Shown here: one piece after another, positions 25,313-35,344 of the stretch
Layout of the letters: each line of letters begins with the position of its first letter
Position numbering within the stretch: the first letter of the stretch is position 1
NCBI RefSeq assembly: GCF_009832905.1
Contig: NZ_CP047135.1
Span: 2,396,001-2,460,000, forward strand
Length of the DNA stretch: 64,000 bases
Direction of reading: 5' to 3'
Source of the DNA: Stenotrophomonas sp. 364
GTDB lineage: Bacteria; Pseudomonadota; Gammaproteobacteria; Xanthomonadales; Xanthomonadaceae
Program-made: the position numbers and the translations under genes
Notes under the pieces: generated by a model
What the model saw: the letters and a program-made list of their open reading frames with translations, nothing else
Databases searched by the model: none
Told to the model about the DNA's origin: nothing

Positions 25313-26893
25313 ATGAGGAAGTTTGCTAAACATCTCAACCTCCAACGATTGATCGTCGGCTTAGCAATTTTAGCAGCCGGGGTAATGTTAGCGAACGCTG
25401 TTTTCGCGGCGTATCAGGTTCAGCGTCAGCAACTGATTGACAACGCGCTAGAGTCCAACCGCGTCTATGCCCACAAACTCGCGCAGACAACACACAACTT
25501 CCTTATATCGAGCCAGCAGCAGCTCGAATACAGTGCTCGCTCCATTGCCCGCAGCGGAATTAATCCGGACGCAGTCCGCGAAGAGGCCCACCGACTGCAA
25601 TCCCAAACGAATGCGTTCAACTCCGTGATTGTTGTGAACGAGCAAGGCCGGGTGACAGCCTCTTCCCCAACCCTGCGAGAGATTGACGGGCGAGTTCTCT
25701 CAAGCTTGGCGAATTCATTGGCGATCGCCAGCCGCGCGCCATTGGTGAGCAACCCCTATATCTCTGCGACGGGCAAGCTCGTCCTCACCATCTCGCAACC
25801 CATCTTTGACGCAACCGGGGCCTATAGAGGCTACATCAGCGCTTCCATCCATCTGAAGGAGCCTAACGTTCTTCACAGCCTGTTGGGAACGCACTACTAC
25901 CGAGACGGATCTTATCTTTACGTCGTCGGCCAGGACGGCAAGCTCCTCTATCACCCCGAACCAAACCGCGTGGGTGAGTCTGCTCTAAAGAATGAGGTCG
26001 TTAGAGCTGTGTCACGTGGCGAATCGGGCGCTATGCCCACTACAAACAGTCATGGCATCCACATGCTTGCCGGGTATGCCCCGATCCCTGCTGCTCATTG
26101 GGGCATTGTTTCCCAGCGACCGGTTGACGCAACGCTACAGCCGTTGACACATTTGATGAACACGGTTTTGCTCAATGCCGCGCCACTCGGTGTTCTTTGT
26201 CTTCTTCTGATTTGGATTGTTTCACGACGCATCTCAAAGCCACTGTGGCAACTGGCATCGACAGCCCAAAACAGCGATGTGTCTCAGGCAATACTGACAG
26301 TGACCGCCGTAGACACGTGGTATTACGAGGCAAACGAGCTTCAGAAAGCGGTGCTCACCAGCTTTAATGCGTTCAACGATCGAATGGATAGGCTGGACCA
26401 AGCCGCCTTGACAGATCCCTTGACGGGGTTACTCAATCGGCGTGGGTTGGAAAGAGCGCTCGATCACCTGAGCAGCTCACGCGGACGATTCGCTATCATC
26501 GCCCTAGACATCGATCATTTCAAAAGAGTCAATGACCGTCATGGCCACGACGTAGGAGACGGCGTAATTGCCGGCGTGGCGGAATTGATGCGGCAGAACT
26601 CTCGCGCAGAGGATGTCTTGTGCCGCATAGGGGGCGAGGAGTTTCTACTGCTACTGCCTGATGTGAGCGAGGAGACTGCTGCGTTCGTTGCCCATCGGCT
26701 TCGAAAGAGCATTCAGGAGAAATGCTTCCCTATCGTGGGAAGCATCACTGCTTCCATGGGCGTCAGCCACTTCCCAGAGACCCACACCGATCCCGACCAT
26801 GCCATCCGGCAAGCTGACAAAGCTCTATACAAAGCCAAGGAGGAAGGGCGCAATCGAGTAGTTAGCTACCGTCTCCGGAAGACAGCGCTCTAG
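25313..26893 (+). CDS. Membrane diguanylate cyclase with CACHE-type sensor
   Basis: A 526-aa inner-membrane protein: first membrane helix at ~13-33 (LIVGLAILAAGVMLANAVF), a ~260-residue periplasmic CACHE-like sensor containing PYISATGKLVLTISQPIFD, second helix at ~285-302, then GGDEF at ~360-520. The active site is GGEEF (440-444) and the inhibitory I-site RAED sits at 431-434, exactly five residues before it, so feedback inhibition is expected. It makes c-di-GMP in response to an external ligand. Antagonist of the EAL enzyme encoded just upstream. Confidence 0.92.
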   Translation: MRKFAKHLNLQRLIVGLAILAAGVMLANAVFAAYQVQRQQLIDNALESNRVYAHKLAQTTHNFLISSQQQLEYSARSIARSGINPDAVREEAHRLQSQTNAFNSVIVVNEQGRVTASSPTLREIDGRVLSSLANSLAIASRAPLVSNPYISATGKLVLTISQPIFDATGAYRGYISASIHLKEPNVLHSLLGTHYYRDGSYLYVVGQDGKLLYHPEPNRVGESALKNEVVRAVSRGESGAMPTTNSHGIHMLAGYAPIPAAHWGIVSQRPVDATLQPLTHLMNTVLLNAAPLGVLCLLLIWIVSRRISKPLWQLASTAQNSDVSQAILTVTAVDTWYYEANELQKAVLTSFNAFNDRMDRLDQAALTDPLTGLLNRRGLERALDHLSSSRGRFAIIALDIDHFKRVNDRHGHDVGDGVIAGVAELMRQNSRAEDVLCRIGGEEFLLLLPDVSEETAAFVAHRLRKSIQEKCFPIVGSITASMGVSHFPETHTDPDHAIRQADKALYKAKEEGRNRVVSYRLRKTAL

Positions 26894-26959
26894 TGGCTGC
26901 CGGGGCTTGCCAAAGGCCTGCGCGCACCACGACGACAGTCCGGACGCTCACCAGCAATG

Positions 26960-26989
26960 AGAAGAGCCGCGTGATGCGGCTCCTCTCTC
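26960..26989. terminator. Hairpin after cyclase gene
   Basis: GAGAAGAGCCGC-GTGAT-GCGGCTCCTCTC pairs over about 11 bp with one mismatch, between the cyclase and the convergent chemoreceptor. T-tract is weak. Confidence 0.5.
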
Positions 26990-27113
26990 ACCGCATCACG
27001 CGCTGAAAAGCTGCGCATTGGTTCGACATCACATCTTGCGTGCTTTGTCGTGTCTCACTTTCAGTGATGTCTGACCGGCGATAGGCAAGCCAGGCCCACA
27101 ATCATTTGGTCCG

Positions 27114-29381
27114 TCAGAATTCCTCCCAGTGGGGTGAACTGTTCGCGGATACGGCGGCAGCCTTACTTACGTTGACCGATGACGGCGGTCGGGAGCCTTG
27201 CGCACGCGCCGGCGCTCTCGGAGGCACCATCCCACCGCCACGGGCGACGGTGTCGAGCATGCGGCTCACATCGCCTGTGCTAGACGGCGCGGACACCTTA
27301 AATACGGCAACCGCATCGGCAAGCTGGACCGACTGGTCCTCCATCGATCGGGCGGCTGCGGTGGCTTCTTCAACGAGGGCTGCGTTCTGCTGCGTGGTCT
27401 CATCCATCTGAACCACGGCCTGGTTGACCTGCTCGATTCCAGATGCCTGCTCTTGAGATGCCGCAGATATCTCGCCAATGATGTTCGACACACTTTCCAC
27501 AGAACTGACGATCTCCGTCATTGTCCGGCCCGCCTGGCCTGCAAGCGCTGAGCCGTGCGCTACCTTGGCCACCGAATCCTCGATCAACGACTTGATCTCC
27601 TTGGCCGCAGCGGCAGAACGCTGGGCCAAGGTGCGGACCTCCGATGCGACGACGGCAAAACCTCTGCCCTGATCTCCTGCGCGCGCCGCTTCGACCGCAG
27701 CATTGAGGGCGAGGATATTGGTCTGGAACGCAATGCCATCGATCACCGAGATGATGTCACCGATGCGACGCGAGGAGGCCTCGATCTCGGTCATAGTCAT
27801 TACCACTTGCCCGACCACCCCACCGCCTTGGCCCGCTACCGCAGAAGCGCCGCTAGCCAGCGCACTGGCTTGCCGTGCATGTTCGGCATTCTGCCTCACG
27901 GTGGAAGTCAGCTCTTCCATGGACGCGGCTGTTTCCTCCAGGTTCGCCGCTTGCTGTTCGGTGCGACGCGACAGGTCATCATTGCCGGTCGCAATCTCCG
28001 ATGAGGCGGTATTGATCGCCGAAGACGCAACTTGGATGCGCGAGACGATTCCCGTCAGCTGCGCGACCGTAGCGTTTGCGTCCTCGCTCATGGTGGCGAA
28101 CACACCACGGAAGTCGCCTTCCATACGCTGGGTAAGGTCACCGGCTGCAATGGCGCGAAGCAACCTGGAAACAGCATCCAAGCTATGGTCTGCCGTCTCC
28201 ATCAGTTGATTGAGGTCACCCACCATGATTGCGAAGTCGTGCTGGAAGGCGGACGAATCACCGCGTGCTGAAAAATCTCCATTGGCAGCAGAGACTGCCA
28301 AGCGCTTGATCTCGGTGTTGACCGCGAGCAAGCTGCCTTTCGCCGCGTCCATGGATTCGTGCAGCACAGCGCGTGATGCAGGCAGGCGTCGTGCATCCCG
28401 TCGCAGATCACCCACGGCGTATTCATTAAGCACGCCAACAGCGTCCAAAATCGCGTCCAGGTGCTCAAACACCATCGTGTTCATACCCTTCGCCAGCTCA
28501 CCATAGACGCCGGGCAGGTCTTCGGGAATACGATGGGAGATATCTTCGGCCTCGTGCTTCTTGATCATCACCTTGGTGTCGTTGGAGAACCTCTCCAAGG
28601 TCGTGACCATTTCACGCAACGACACCAGCATCTGTCCGGCCTCGTCCCGGCTGTGATAGTCGGTGCGCACGTTGAGATCGCCCTTGGCAACGGAACGGAT
28701 GGCCTCCAGTGCTTGGCCGATGGGGCGAGTCACGGAGCGGCTGATCGCCCAGCCCAGCAGACTGGCCACCAGACACAACACCACCGCAATTACGCCAGTG
28801 ATTGACATCAAGCTGTTCAAGCTGGCCGCGTTGGTGGCCAACTCGGTCTTCATGCCTTTGAGGTTGAACTGGCTGACCTCTTCCATGGCTTGGAACAACG
28901 CCACTCGCTTCGCCCGGGATTCGGTGGTCGAGATCCTCTGGGCCTCTTCGGCGTTTCCAGCGGTCAGCGCTTCCTTGAGCTGATCATGGATGGAATAATA
29001 CTCCGCGAGGGCTTGTGTGACGGGCTTAAACAGCGCCTCGTCCTCTGAATTGGCGAATGACCCCCGATACTGAAGAACCAACTGATCAATTTTTTCCTTG
29101 CTAGCCGCAATGCGCTTTTCATACTGCGCAACGGCTTCAGGCGATCCAATTTCGTTGACCTGAGAAATCTCGAAGATTCGCAGATCACCCAACTGAGCCC
29201 GCATTTCGCCGATGGCATAATTCCCCGGCGCCCAGACGGTTTCAATTCTCGAAAGTTCCTGCTTTGAATACGCCGCACGAACAAGCGTGAACGCGCCCAA
29301 CACCAATGTCATTGCGGTGGTGATCGCAAAAGCCAGCGCCAGCTTCTGAGAGATTCTCAAATTTCTAAACCAGTTCATCAT
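27114..29381 (-). CDS. Methyl-accepting chemotaxis protein
   Basis: A 755-aa chemoreceptor: membrane helix at ~12-33, a four-helix-bundle type periplasmic region to ~190, second helix [25 protein letters not shown] plus further HAMP-like repeats to ~430, and the cytoplasmic signalling hairpin with [18 protein letters not shown] (about 545-565). The last five residues are HWEEF, resembling the NWETF pentapeptide that tethers CheR and CheB, so this is a major, adaptable receptor. AGGAAAT precedes the start. No che genes are nearby; it would plug into the host chemotaxis system. Confidence 0.93.
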   Translation of the reverse strand: MMNWFRNLRISQKLALAFAITTAMTLVLGAFTLVRAAYSKQELSRIETVWAPGNYAIGEMRAQLGDLRIFEISQVNEIGSPEAVAQYEKRIAASKEKIDQLVLQYRGSFANSEDEALFKPVTQALAEYYSIHDQLKEALTAGNAEEAQRISTTESRAKRVALFQAMEEVSQFNLKGMKTELATNAASLNSLMSITGVIAVVLCLVASLLGWAISRSVTRPIGQALEAIRSVAKGDLNVRTDYHSRDEAGQMLVSLREMVTTLERFSNDTKVMIKKHEAEDISHRIPEDLPGVYGELAKGMNTMVFEHLDAILDAVGVLNEYAVGDLRRDARRLPASRAVLHESMDAAKGSLLAVNTEIKRLAVSAANGDFSARGDSSAFQHDFAIMVGDLNQLMETADHSLDAVSRLLRAIAAGDLTQRMEGDFRGVFATMSEDANATVAQLTGIVSRIQVASSAINTASSEIATGNDDLSRRTEQQAANLEETAASMEELTSTVRQNAEHARQASALASGASAVAGQGGGVVGQVVMTMTEIEASSRRIGDIISVIDGIAFQTNILALNAAVEAARAGDQGRGFAVVASEVRTLAQRSAAAAKEIKSLIEDSVAKVAHGSALAGQAGRTMTEIVSSVESVSNIIGEISAASQEQASGIEQVNQAVVQMDETTQQNAALVEEATAAARSMEDQSVQLADAVAVFKVSAPSSTGDVSRMLDTVARGGGMVPPRAPARAQGSRPPSSVNVSKAAAVSANSSPHWEEF

Positions 29382-30109
29382 TATTTCCTGCTCGTTGAGG
29401 TTGCGATGTGCCTACCGAATCATTTTTTTGGTTTTCGGTTGAGTCGCATCCATCGCATACCAAAACCAGCGTCCGAAACGTCCTTCTTGCTGGGCACCAG
29501 CGCGGTGACCATCAAGCACTGCAAATGAGCGTTCAACACGCCCATGCTCCCCATACCCGTTCGCCAGCTCTTACCAGACGGCCTGATGAGGCCCGATCTA
29601 GGCTTATGGCCTGACTCGTGATCCCTGCCCTGAGTCAGCCTCCAACAGGGCTGCCAGGGCGCGGATATCCGGTGCGCGTCAAGCCGTCCAGGCTTAGGAG
29701 GCGATCGGCATACGAGCGAGCGCAAGGTCCAAGGAACAGCGCCTCACGTGAGCGATTGGAAAGTAGCGGCACCGATCAGCGGGACTGAAGAGGACGCTTC
29801 AAAGTTTTTGCCTATCGCTAGGCGCACATCTCCAAGTCACCGGCTGTCGAAGCCGCCCATAGAAGGCGTGAAAAACTGGTGAAACTTCTAAGCTCAACCG
29901 TTGATTCAGATCCTTTATCTCACCCAAGCCCTAAGGGTTAGACCGGCGTAGTCAGATTGCTCCGAGCGCTAGTTGGACGACATCAACTCGAGCGGGTCAC
30001 CGTTCCGGCGCCTGGCCAGCAAGCCCCCCCTCCCTTGGAGAGGGGCGCAGCCCAATCAGGCTGCGGCGGCATCCCCGAGGCAGCTCATCGCGTGAGACAC
30101 TGGGGCTCA
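29382..30109. other. Intergenic region between MCP and hybrid kinase
   Basis: About 700 bp holding divergent promoters. Short frames on both strands show no coding character. The in-frame extension of the kinase gene to 29957 is judged non-coding. Confidence 0.4.
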
Positions 30110-32383
30110 ATGACCCCGCTGGTATGCGCCCACGTGATGCCCCCCTCCCATAGCCTGAATGCCAGCACCCTCAGCTTCCTCCTCGGCGGCGGCGAGATGG
30201 GAGAGCTCTTTCGCTCCCATCCCTGGGAGCAAACGCCATTGGGCACTCCCGACACGTGGCCGCAGTCCCTGCGCACATCCTTGGGATTCGTACTCAATTC
30301 CACGCTACTTGGGGCGGTGCTGTGGGGCCCCGAGCTTCTCCTCCTCTACAACGATGCCTACCGTGAGATGCTTGGGGACCGGCATCCCGAAGCGCTCGGC
30401 AAACCCGTGGCGGATGTTTGGGGAGAGACCTACGCCCCCATCGCAGACGACTTTGCGAGGGTCATGACGACCGGGAAGGGATTCGGGAGCAGGGAAATCC
30501 AGCTCCCCATGACGAGGTGGGGGTTGCGCCAGACGACCTACTGGAATGCGACAGCTTCCCCGATCTTTGGAGAGGATGGCTCCATACTGGGCATTCTCAA
30601 TGTCGCGATCGAGACCAGTGAGCAGGTCGTGGCAAATCACGCCAGGGATGAACGTCAAAAGCTGCTTAACCGAAAGAACCTGAGTCTTGCACAGGCGGTC
30701 GACGCAAGAACTGTAGAAAGAGACAAAGCCATTGCTGAAAAGTTGATCGCCGCGCGAGATGCCGAACGCGTGCAGCTAGCGCTAGCTGCTGGCGCGATTG
30801 TTGGAACATGGAGCTGGGATCTTACCCAGGACTGCTTCACTATTGATGAGGGATTTTCCGAAAGCTTCGGGCTTGAAAACCTCAATCGGCTCACTGATAT
30901 TCCGCTTGCCGGCATTGTTGCCAACGTTCACCCTAACGACCTCGACGGCCTGACGACGGCCATCAAACACGCGATCATACGGGGCGGCGCCTATGCCCAC
31001 CAATATCGGGTGCGCAGGCAGGACGGAGACTATCATTGGGTCGAAGCAAACGGACGGGTCGAGCATGATGCTGATGGCACCCCGCTTCGCTTTCCGGGAG
31101 TGATTCTCGATCTTGACGAAAAGCGGCAGCTGCTCGCCCAGCGCGACCAGGCCATCGAAGAGCTGCGCGCGTTGAACGCTGCCTTGGAGCAACGCATCGA
31201 GGAGCGGACACGCGAGCTGATGCAGTCAGAAGAGGCGTTGCGGCAGTCCCAGAAAATGGAAGCGGTGGGCCACCTTACGGGCGGATTGGCACACGACTTC
31301 AACAACTTGCTGGCGGGCATCTCCGGAGCCTTGGACTTGATCTCACTTCGGATTGAACAAGGCCGGATCGAAAACCTCGGGAAGTATGTGAGCACGGCGC
31401 AGGATGCAGCTGACCGTGCGGCCGCCCTCACCCATCGTTTGTTGGCCTTCGCGCGCAGGCAGACGCTGCTGCCTGTTGCGACGGACGTGAACAGATTGGT
31501 GCTAGACATGTTGGACATGATTCAGCGCACCGTGGGCCCAGGGATCCGTGTTGAAAATGTCGGCGCGGCGGGGCTGTGGACGGTTCTTGTTGACCGCTCT
31601 CAGTTAGAGAATACATTGCTCAACCTCTGCATCAATGCCAGAGATGCCATGCCGGGCGGGGGACGGCTGACCGTCGAAACCTGCAACCGCTGGATTGACC
31701 GCGAGATGGGCAAGGAGCTGTCGATTCCGGAAGGTCAATATCTCTCGATGTGCGTGAGTGACAATGGATCGGGCATGTCGCCAGAGGTGGTGGCCAAAGC
31801 ATTCGACCCCTTCTTCACTACCAAGCCGCTGGGCGCAGGCACAGGGCTGGGGCTTTCCATGATCTATGGATTTGCCAAACAATCTGGCGGGCACGTCCGA
31901 ATCTACTCGGAAGTGGGCGAAGGAACGACCGTGTGCATCTATCTGCCGCGCCATAGTGGAACAGCCGTAGACCATGATGACAGTGCGGAGGCGTTGCGCT
32001 TAGTGCCGACCGATGCCGGGGAAACGGTGATGATTGTCGACGATGAGCCGTCCATAAGGATGCTGTTCGCCGACATCCTGCAGGAAATGGGTTACCACGT
32101 CATTCAAGCCGCAGATAGCTTGACGGGGCTAAGCATACTGCAATCAGATGTTCGACTGGATCTGCTGATCAGCGATGTCGGTCTCCCGGGAGGGATGAAT
32201 GGGCGTCAAATGGCCGATGCCGCGCGAACGACCCGCCCTGACCTTAAGGTCTTATTCGTCACAGGCTTTGCCGAAAACGCGATGTTGAACGAGGGCCACT
32301 TGGAGCCCGGCATGGCCGTGCTGACTAAACCCTTCAACATTGGCATCTTGACTGAACGAGTAAGAGACTTGATCGCACTATAA
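30110..32383 (+). CDS. PAS hybrid histidine kinase with receiver
   Basis: A ~757-aa cytosolic sensor kinase; the exact start is uncertain (30110 or 30137) because neither ATG has a good ribosome site. Two PAS-type modules (about 25-175 and 210-340, the second with YRVRRQDGDYHWVEANG) lead through a coiled coil to a HisKA domain with His395 in LAHDFNNLL, a catalytic domain with NARDAM and GTGLGLSM, and a C-terminal receiver (from ~637) with Asp689 (ISDVGLP) and Lys740 (LTKPF). The first module lacks membrane segments and resembles soluble FixL-like sensors. Partner regulator unknown. Confidence 0.88.
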   Translation: MTPLVCAHVMPPSHSLNASTLSFLLGGGEMGELFRSHPWEQTPLGTPDTWPQSLRTSLGFVLNSTLLGAVLWGPELLLLYNDAYREMLGDRHPEALGKPVADVWGETYAPIADDFARVMTTGKGFGSREIQLPMTRWGLRQTTYWNATASPIFGEDGSILGILNVAIETSEQVVANHARDERQKLLNRKNLSLAQAVDARTVERDKAIAEKLIAARDAERVQLALAAGAIVGTWSWDLTQDCFTIDEGFSESFGLENLNRLTDIPLAGIVANVHPNDLDGLTTAIKHAIIRGGAYAHQYRVRRQDGDYHWVEANGRVEHDADGTPLRFPGVILDLDEKRQLLAQRDQAIEELRALNAALEQRIEERTRELMQSEEALRQSQKMEAVGHLTGGLAHDFNNLLAGISGALDLISLRIEQGRIENLGKYVSTAQDAADRAAALTHRLLAFARRQTLLPVATDVNRLVLDMLDMIQRTVGPGIRVENVGAAGLWTVLVDRSQLENTLLNLCINARDAMPGGGRLTVETCNRWIDREMGKELSIPEGQYLSMCVSDNGSGMSPEVVAKAFDPFFTTKPLGAGTGLGLSMIYGFAKQSGGHVRIYSEVGEGTTVCIYLPRHSGTAVDHDDSAEALRLVPTDAGETVMIVDDEPSIRMLFADILQEMGYHVIQAADSLTGLSILQSDVRLDLLISDVGLPGGMNGRQMADAARTTRPDLKVLFVTGFAENAMLNEGHLEPGMAVLTKPFNIGILTERVRDLIAL

Positions 32384-32411
32384 ACGTCAAGAGGAAGCAC
32401 TTGAAGTGCTA

Positions 32412-32768
32412 ATGACCATATCACTTGGAGGGTGAGCTGCAGCAGGCCCAGTCGCACGCGATGCCATTGGAGCTCCTGTGCGCTTGGGAGAGATCGCGGC
32501 AGTCGACGGGCCAAAGGTGCGCCCGGACCGGGTTATCGAAGACAGCCGTTGCCCGGCCGAGCTTCAAGGCAATCGGGCCAGCCGGCTGGTCGTCAGGTCG
32601 ACGGTGCTCTGTGGCGGTTGGTCGAACGAGCTTAACCTCACGCTGGGCGTCCCGGTCCTTGTAGCCGATGGGATGTTGACGCTGGTCGATGCCAAACCTG
32701 TGCCATTCCCTAGGGCGTCCTCTAGGTCCGAGGCCCGCTTCACCGTCAATTTTCAGGGCGGCCGCTAG
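32412..32768 (+). pseudogene. Dead copy of the 19112 lipoprotein gene
   Basis: In-frame homology to the lipoprotein at 19112-19534 starts at the codons for ITISLGG (ISLVG in the intact copy) and runs to the shared end FQGGR. The lipobox cysteine codon TGC is TGA here (32433-32435), which removes both export anchor and reading frame, and the later cysteines of the CIHAG region are also gone. A GTG at 32478 could give a cytosolic fragment but that is unlikely to be functional. Roughly three quarters of bases match. Confidence 0.75.
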
Positions 32769-33020
32769 CCCCGCCATCGAAATACCCAAAGAGATTTCCC
32801 CGGGAAAGGCGGAATGGAAGAAATCTCACTCATTGTTAGCCAAAATATCCTTTGGCACTTAGGCAAACCTCTCGATGTTCCCAACTTAAGCTAACACCAA
32901 CATCCATGACATTTAATTGAAGTTCAGCTAATTATCCATATTAAGGCCGTCTTGTTAGGCTAAATTTTTTTAAACAGTATGGCAAAGATGCGCTGCCTTG
33001 CACTTTGTTCGAACCCAACT
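32769..33020. other. AT-rich intergenic region
   Basis: Markedly AT-rich (TTAATTGAAGTTCAGCTAAT, TAAATTTTTTTAAA). No gene is seen; the composition suggests an insertion boundary or silenced DNA. Confidence 0.45.
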
Positions 33021-35258
33021 TCAGGCTTGGCTCTCTTGAGCAGGCTGGAGCCCCATGTTCGCAGCGTAGTGTTCCGGAAATCCTGCTGCGTCAAACACAG
33101 CCCTAAACTTCTCGAAGTAGTAGTTCAAGTCGTAGTGATTGAAGTCCATCACGGTGATGTTGATGCCATCCCTGTGAGACCCCCTGTCCAAGAAGCGCGC
33201 CAACGGCGTAAAGGATGCATCGGCGGCAGCAACCTTCTTCAGAGCTTCTTTGAACTTCCCTTCTTGGTGGGTGAACCAGAAAAAGTGTTCGAGAATGCAT
33301 CGCATGGCATTGGGAACCATGATCGCCGGCGTATTGGAATCGCGTGCATCACGAAGCACCTGCCACAAGGCCTGGTAGTCGTTCATCATCTCCGATGCCC
33401 TCATCGGGACGACCTTCGTATGGTCTGACTTCACGACCCGGAGCAGCTGGCATCGCTTGTCCTGATTCGCCAACTCTGGCCCCACGGTCTGCCTGAGCAT
33501 CTCGTGTAGAAAGAACAGGTTGTGGGTCAGCACGATCACCTGACGCAATCGCGGCACGCCCTCGGGTGGCTTGATGAGTTCTTCTTGGATGATGGAAGCA
33601 ATGTCGAACACGAAATTGTGCGACAGGCTAGAAATCGGGTCGTCGATGACGGCAATCGTTCTGCCCAGGTCGACCGGACCAGCATCTTCCTCATCAGAGC
33701 CCGTCAGGCGCTCGAGGAAGTAGAGGAACGAGATGAGTGTCTTCTCACCCTCACTGAGGGAGTTCATGTCGCCCTCTGACTGCCCAGGACGGCTCAAGCA
33801 ATATAGGTGACCCTCTCCTTTACTTGAGATGGAGTAGGAGGTGACACCCATGCCCGCTAGACGCGCATTGATCTTCTCGACAGCTGCTCCCACGCCCGTC
33901 TGGAGCTGCCCCAGCTCCTTAAGACGAACGGAAACGTCCAGCAGGCTCTTGTCAACGGCGACCTTCTCGGCACGATCTTCCGTCAGCGCATGCACCAGAG
34001 GTGCCTTGGCCGCATGGTAGGCATCGTAGACGGGTGCCCTCTCACGGCGCATCACCTGCCAGAGCATCGTTCGAATACGCCCTTGTTCGGCCGCCCGGTC
34101 TGCGATTCTTGCGTTGAACTCTGTGACTCGCTGGTTGATGGTGCCGATGGCATTCTTCATTGGCTCAACGTCGCTAACCGTGACTTCATACGGCTCTCCA
34201 GGCTTGTCGACCTTGGATTTCATTAACGCACTGTTCGCCTTGAGCCGTGCCAGCAACAGTTCCCAAGCCTGAGACAGGGCCGCATCTTTCTGGGCAAAAG
34301 TGTGCTTAAAGACCTGAGCTACCGACACCTCTATCTGTCCGATAGTCGCTTCATAGCGTTCAGCAAGCAACTTTACTTGGTCGACACGGACTTGCCTGTC
34401 TCCGTCAAGAAGCTTGGCCAAGTCCTCGGCGAAGTTCTCCGGCAGCTTCTCCTGACAGAAGGGGCAGTTGTCGCCGTGTGGGATGTCGCGCCCCCGCCCA
34501 ACCCAGTCGCTGTTTCCCCATTTCTCAATCAACGGAGCCAGCCGGCTGGCAGACGACACGACAATCTTCTCAGCCCAGATTGAATTTGACTCGATGGAGC
34601 TCAAACCTGAGAGGTCAACCGAGACTTTTGCCTGAGCAGTTTCGGTGCTGGTTGCGTCGGCTAGACGCTCCTGTAGACGATCCAAGCTATCGAGCTCGAC
34701 ATCGTCTGCCACAGCATACTTCTCTAGCTCTTCAAAGAACTTCTTGCGGTCACTGTGCCAACCGCTCAACAGATCGCGAAACGGGGGCTTGTTGTAGTCA
34801 CTATGGGCCTTCCACGCCCCGGTTATCGCGGCTTCTTGGACTTTCTTGCCGGCCTCGATCGACTGCTCGATCTTCTTCTTGACCGCTTCAAGCTGAGCCT
34901 CAAGCGCTTCAGCCTCGACCTTCTTTCCTTCGATCTCAGCCTGGGCCTCAGCGTCCAAGGCACCTATGGTGAAGATGCCAGGAACCCCCTCTGCCGTCCG
35001 GATCACCTTGTCTACGAACCGCTGGTTGTAGACAAGCACGCGATAGGCGGCGTTGTTGGAGGTGTGCATCTGGCAGTGAGAGAACTTCCCATCGCCGCTG
35101 CTTACGCCTTGAATCACCTCCCCGATTGCACTCTTTCCAGCCCCGTTGGTTCCGTAGAGGAACACTGGCTTTGGAGGTGTTCCAGGTTCAAAGCTGATGG
35201 GCGGAGCCAACGTAGGATGGAAGCTCTTGTATCGATGAATCGACAGACCGGTAATCAA
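33021..35258 (-). CDS. rloC: RloC/PrrC-like ATPase, probable anticodon nuclease
   Basis: A 745-aa ABC/SMC-type ATPase of the AAA_13 group. Walker A GTNGAGKS (36-43), zinc-hook-like CPFC (265-268) between coiled coils, signature LSEGEKT (501-507), Walker B VIDDPISSLS (537-546) and H-loop LTHN (578-581). The C-terminal region has the triad of PrrC/RloC anticodon nucleases: Arg653 and Glu657 in RCILE, His695 in RGSH. TTG at 35258 is chosen as start because AAGGGGG lies just upstream and ITGLSIHRYKSF is the family's usual N terminus. Such proteins cleave a tRNA anticodon loop when DNA restriction fails; a type III system is on the same element. Confidence 0.78.
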   Translation of the reverse strand: MITGLSIHRYKSFHPTLAPPISFEPGTPPKPVFLYGTNGAGKSAIGEVIQGVSSGDGKFSHCQMHTSNNAAYRVLVYNQRFVDKVIRTAEGVPGIFTIGALDAEAQAEIEGKKVEAEALEAQLEAVKKKIEQSIEAGKKVQEAAITGAWKAHSDYNKPPFRDLLSGWHSDRKKFFEELEKYAVADDVELDSLDRLQERLADATSTETAQAKVSVDLSGLSSIESNSIWAEKIVVSSASRLAPLIEKWGNSDWVGRGRDIPHGDNCPFCQEKLPENFAEDLAKLLDGDRQVRVDQVKLLAERYEATIGQIEVSVAQVFKHTFAQKDAALSQAWELLLARLKANSALMKSKVDKPGEPYEVTVSDVEPMKNAIGTINQRVTEFNARIADRAAEQGRIRTMLWQVMRRERAPVYDAYHAAKAPLVHALTEDRAEKVAVDKSLLDVSVRLKELGQLQTGVGAAVEKINARLAGMGVTSYSISSKGEGHLYCLSRPGQSEGDMNSLSEGEKTLISFLYFLERLTGSDEEDAGPVDLGRTIAVIDDPISSLSHNFVFDIASIIQEELIKPPEGVPRLRQVIVLTHNLFFLHEMLRQTVGPELANQDKRCQLLRVVKSDHTKVVPMRASEMMNDYQALWQVLRDARDSNTPAIMVPNAMRCILEHFFWFTHQEGKFKEALKKVAAADASFTPLARFLDRGSHRDGINITVMDFNHYDLNYYFEKFRAVFDAAGFPEHYAANMGLQPAQESQA

Positions 35259-35344
35259 GTTGCCCCCTTGGCAGCTCGCCCACAGACAAAGCCCACATTG
35301 ACGTAGTGATGTGACCAAAGGTCACACGCTCTCAACCGATTCCC

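Noticed and set aside
27200..28800. Several rightward frames under the chemoreceptor gene
   Set aside because: Shadows of the MCP coding sequence; no ribosome sites.
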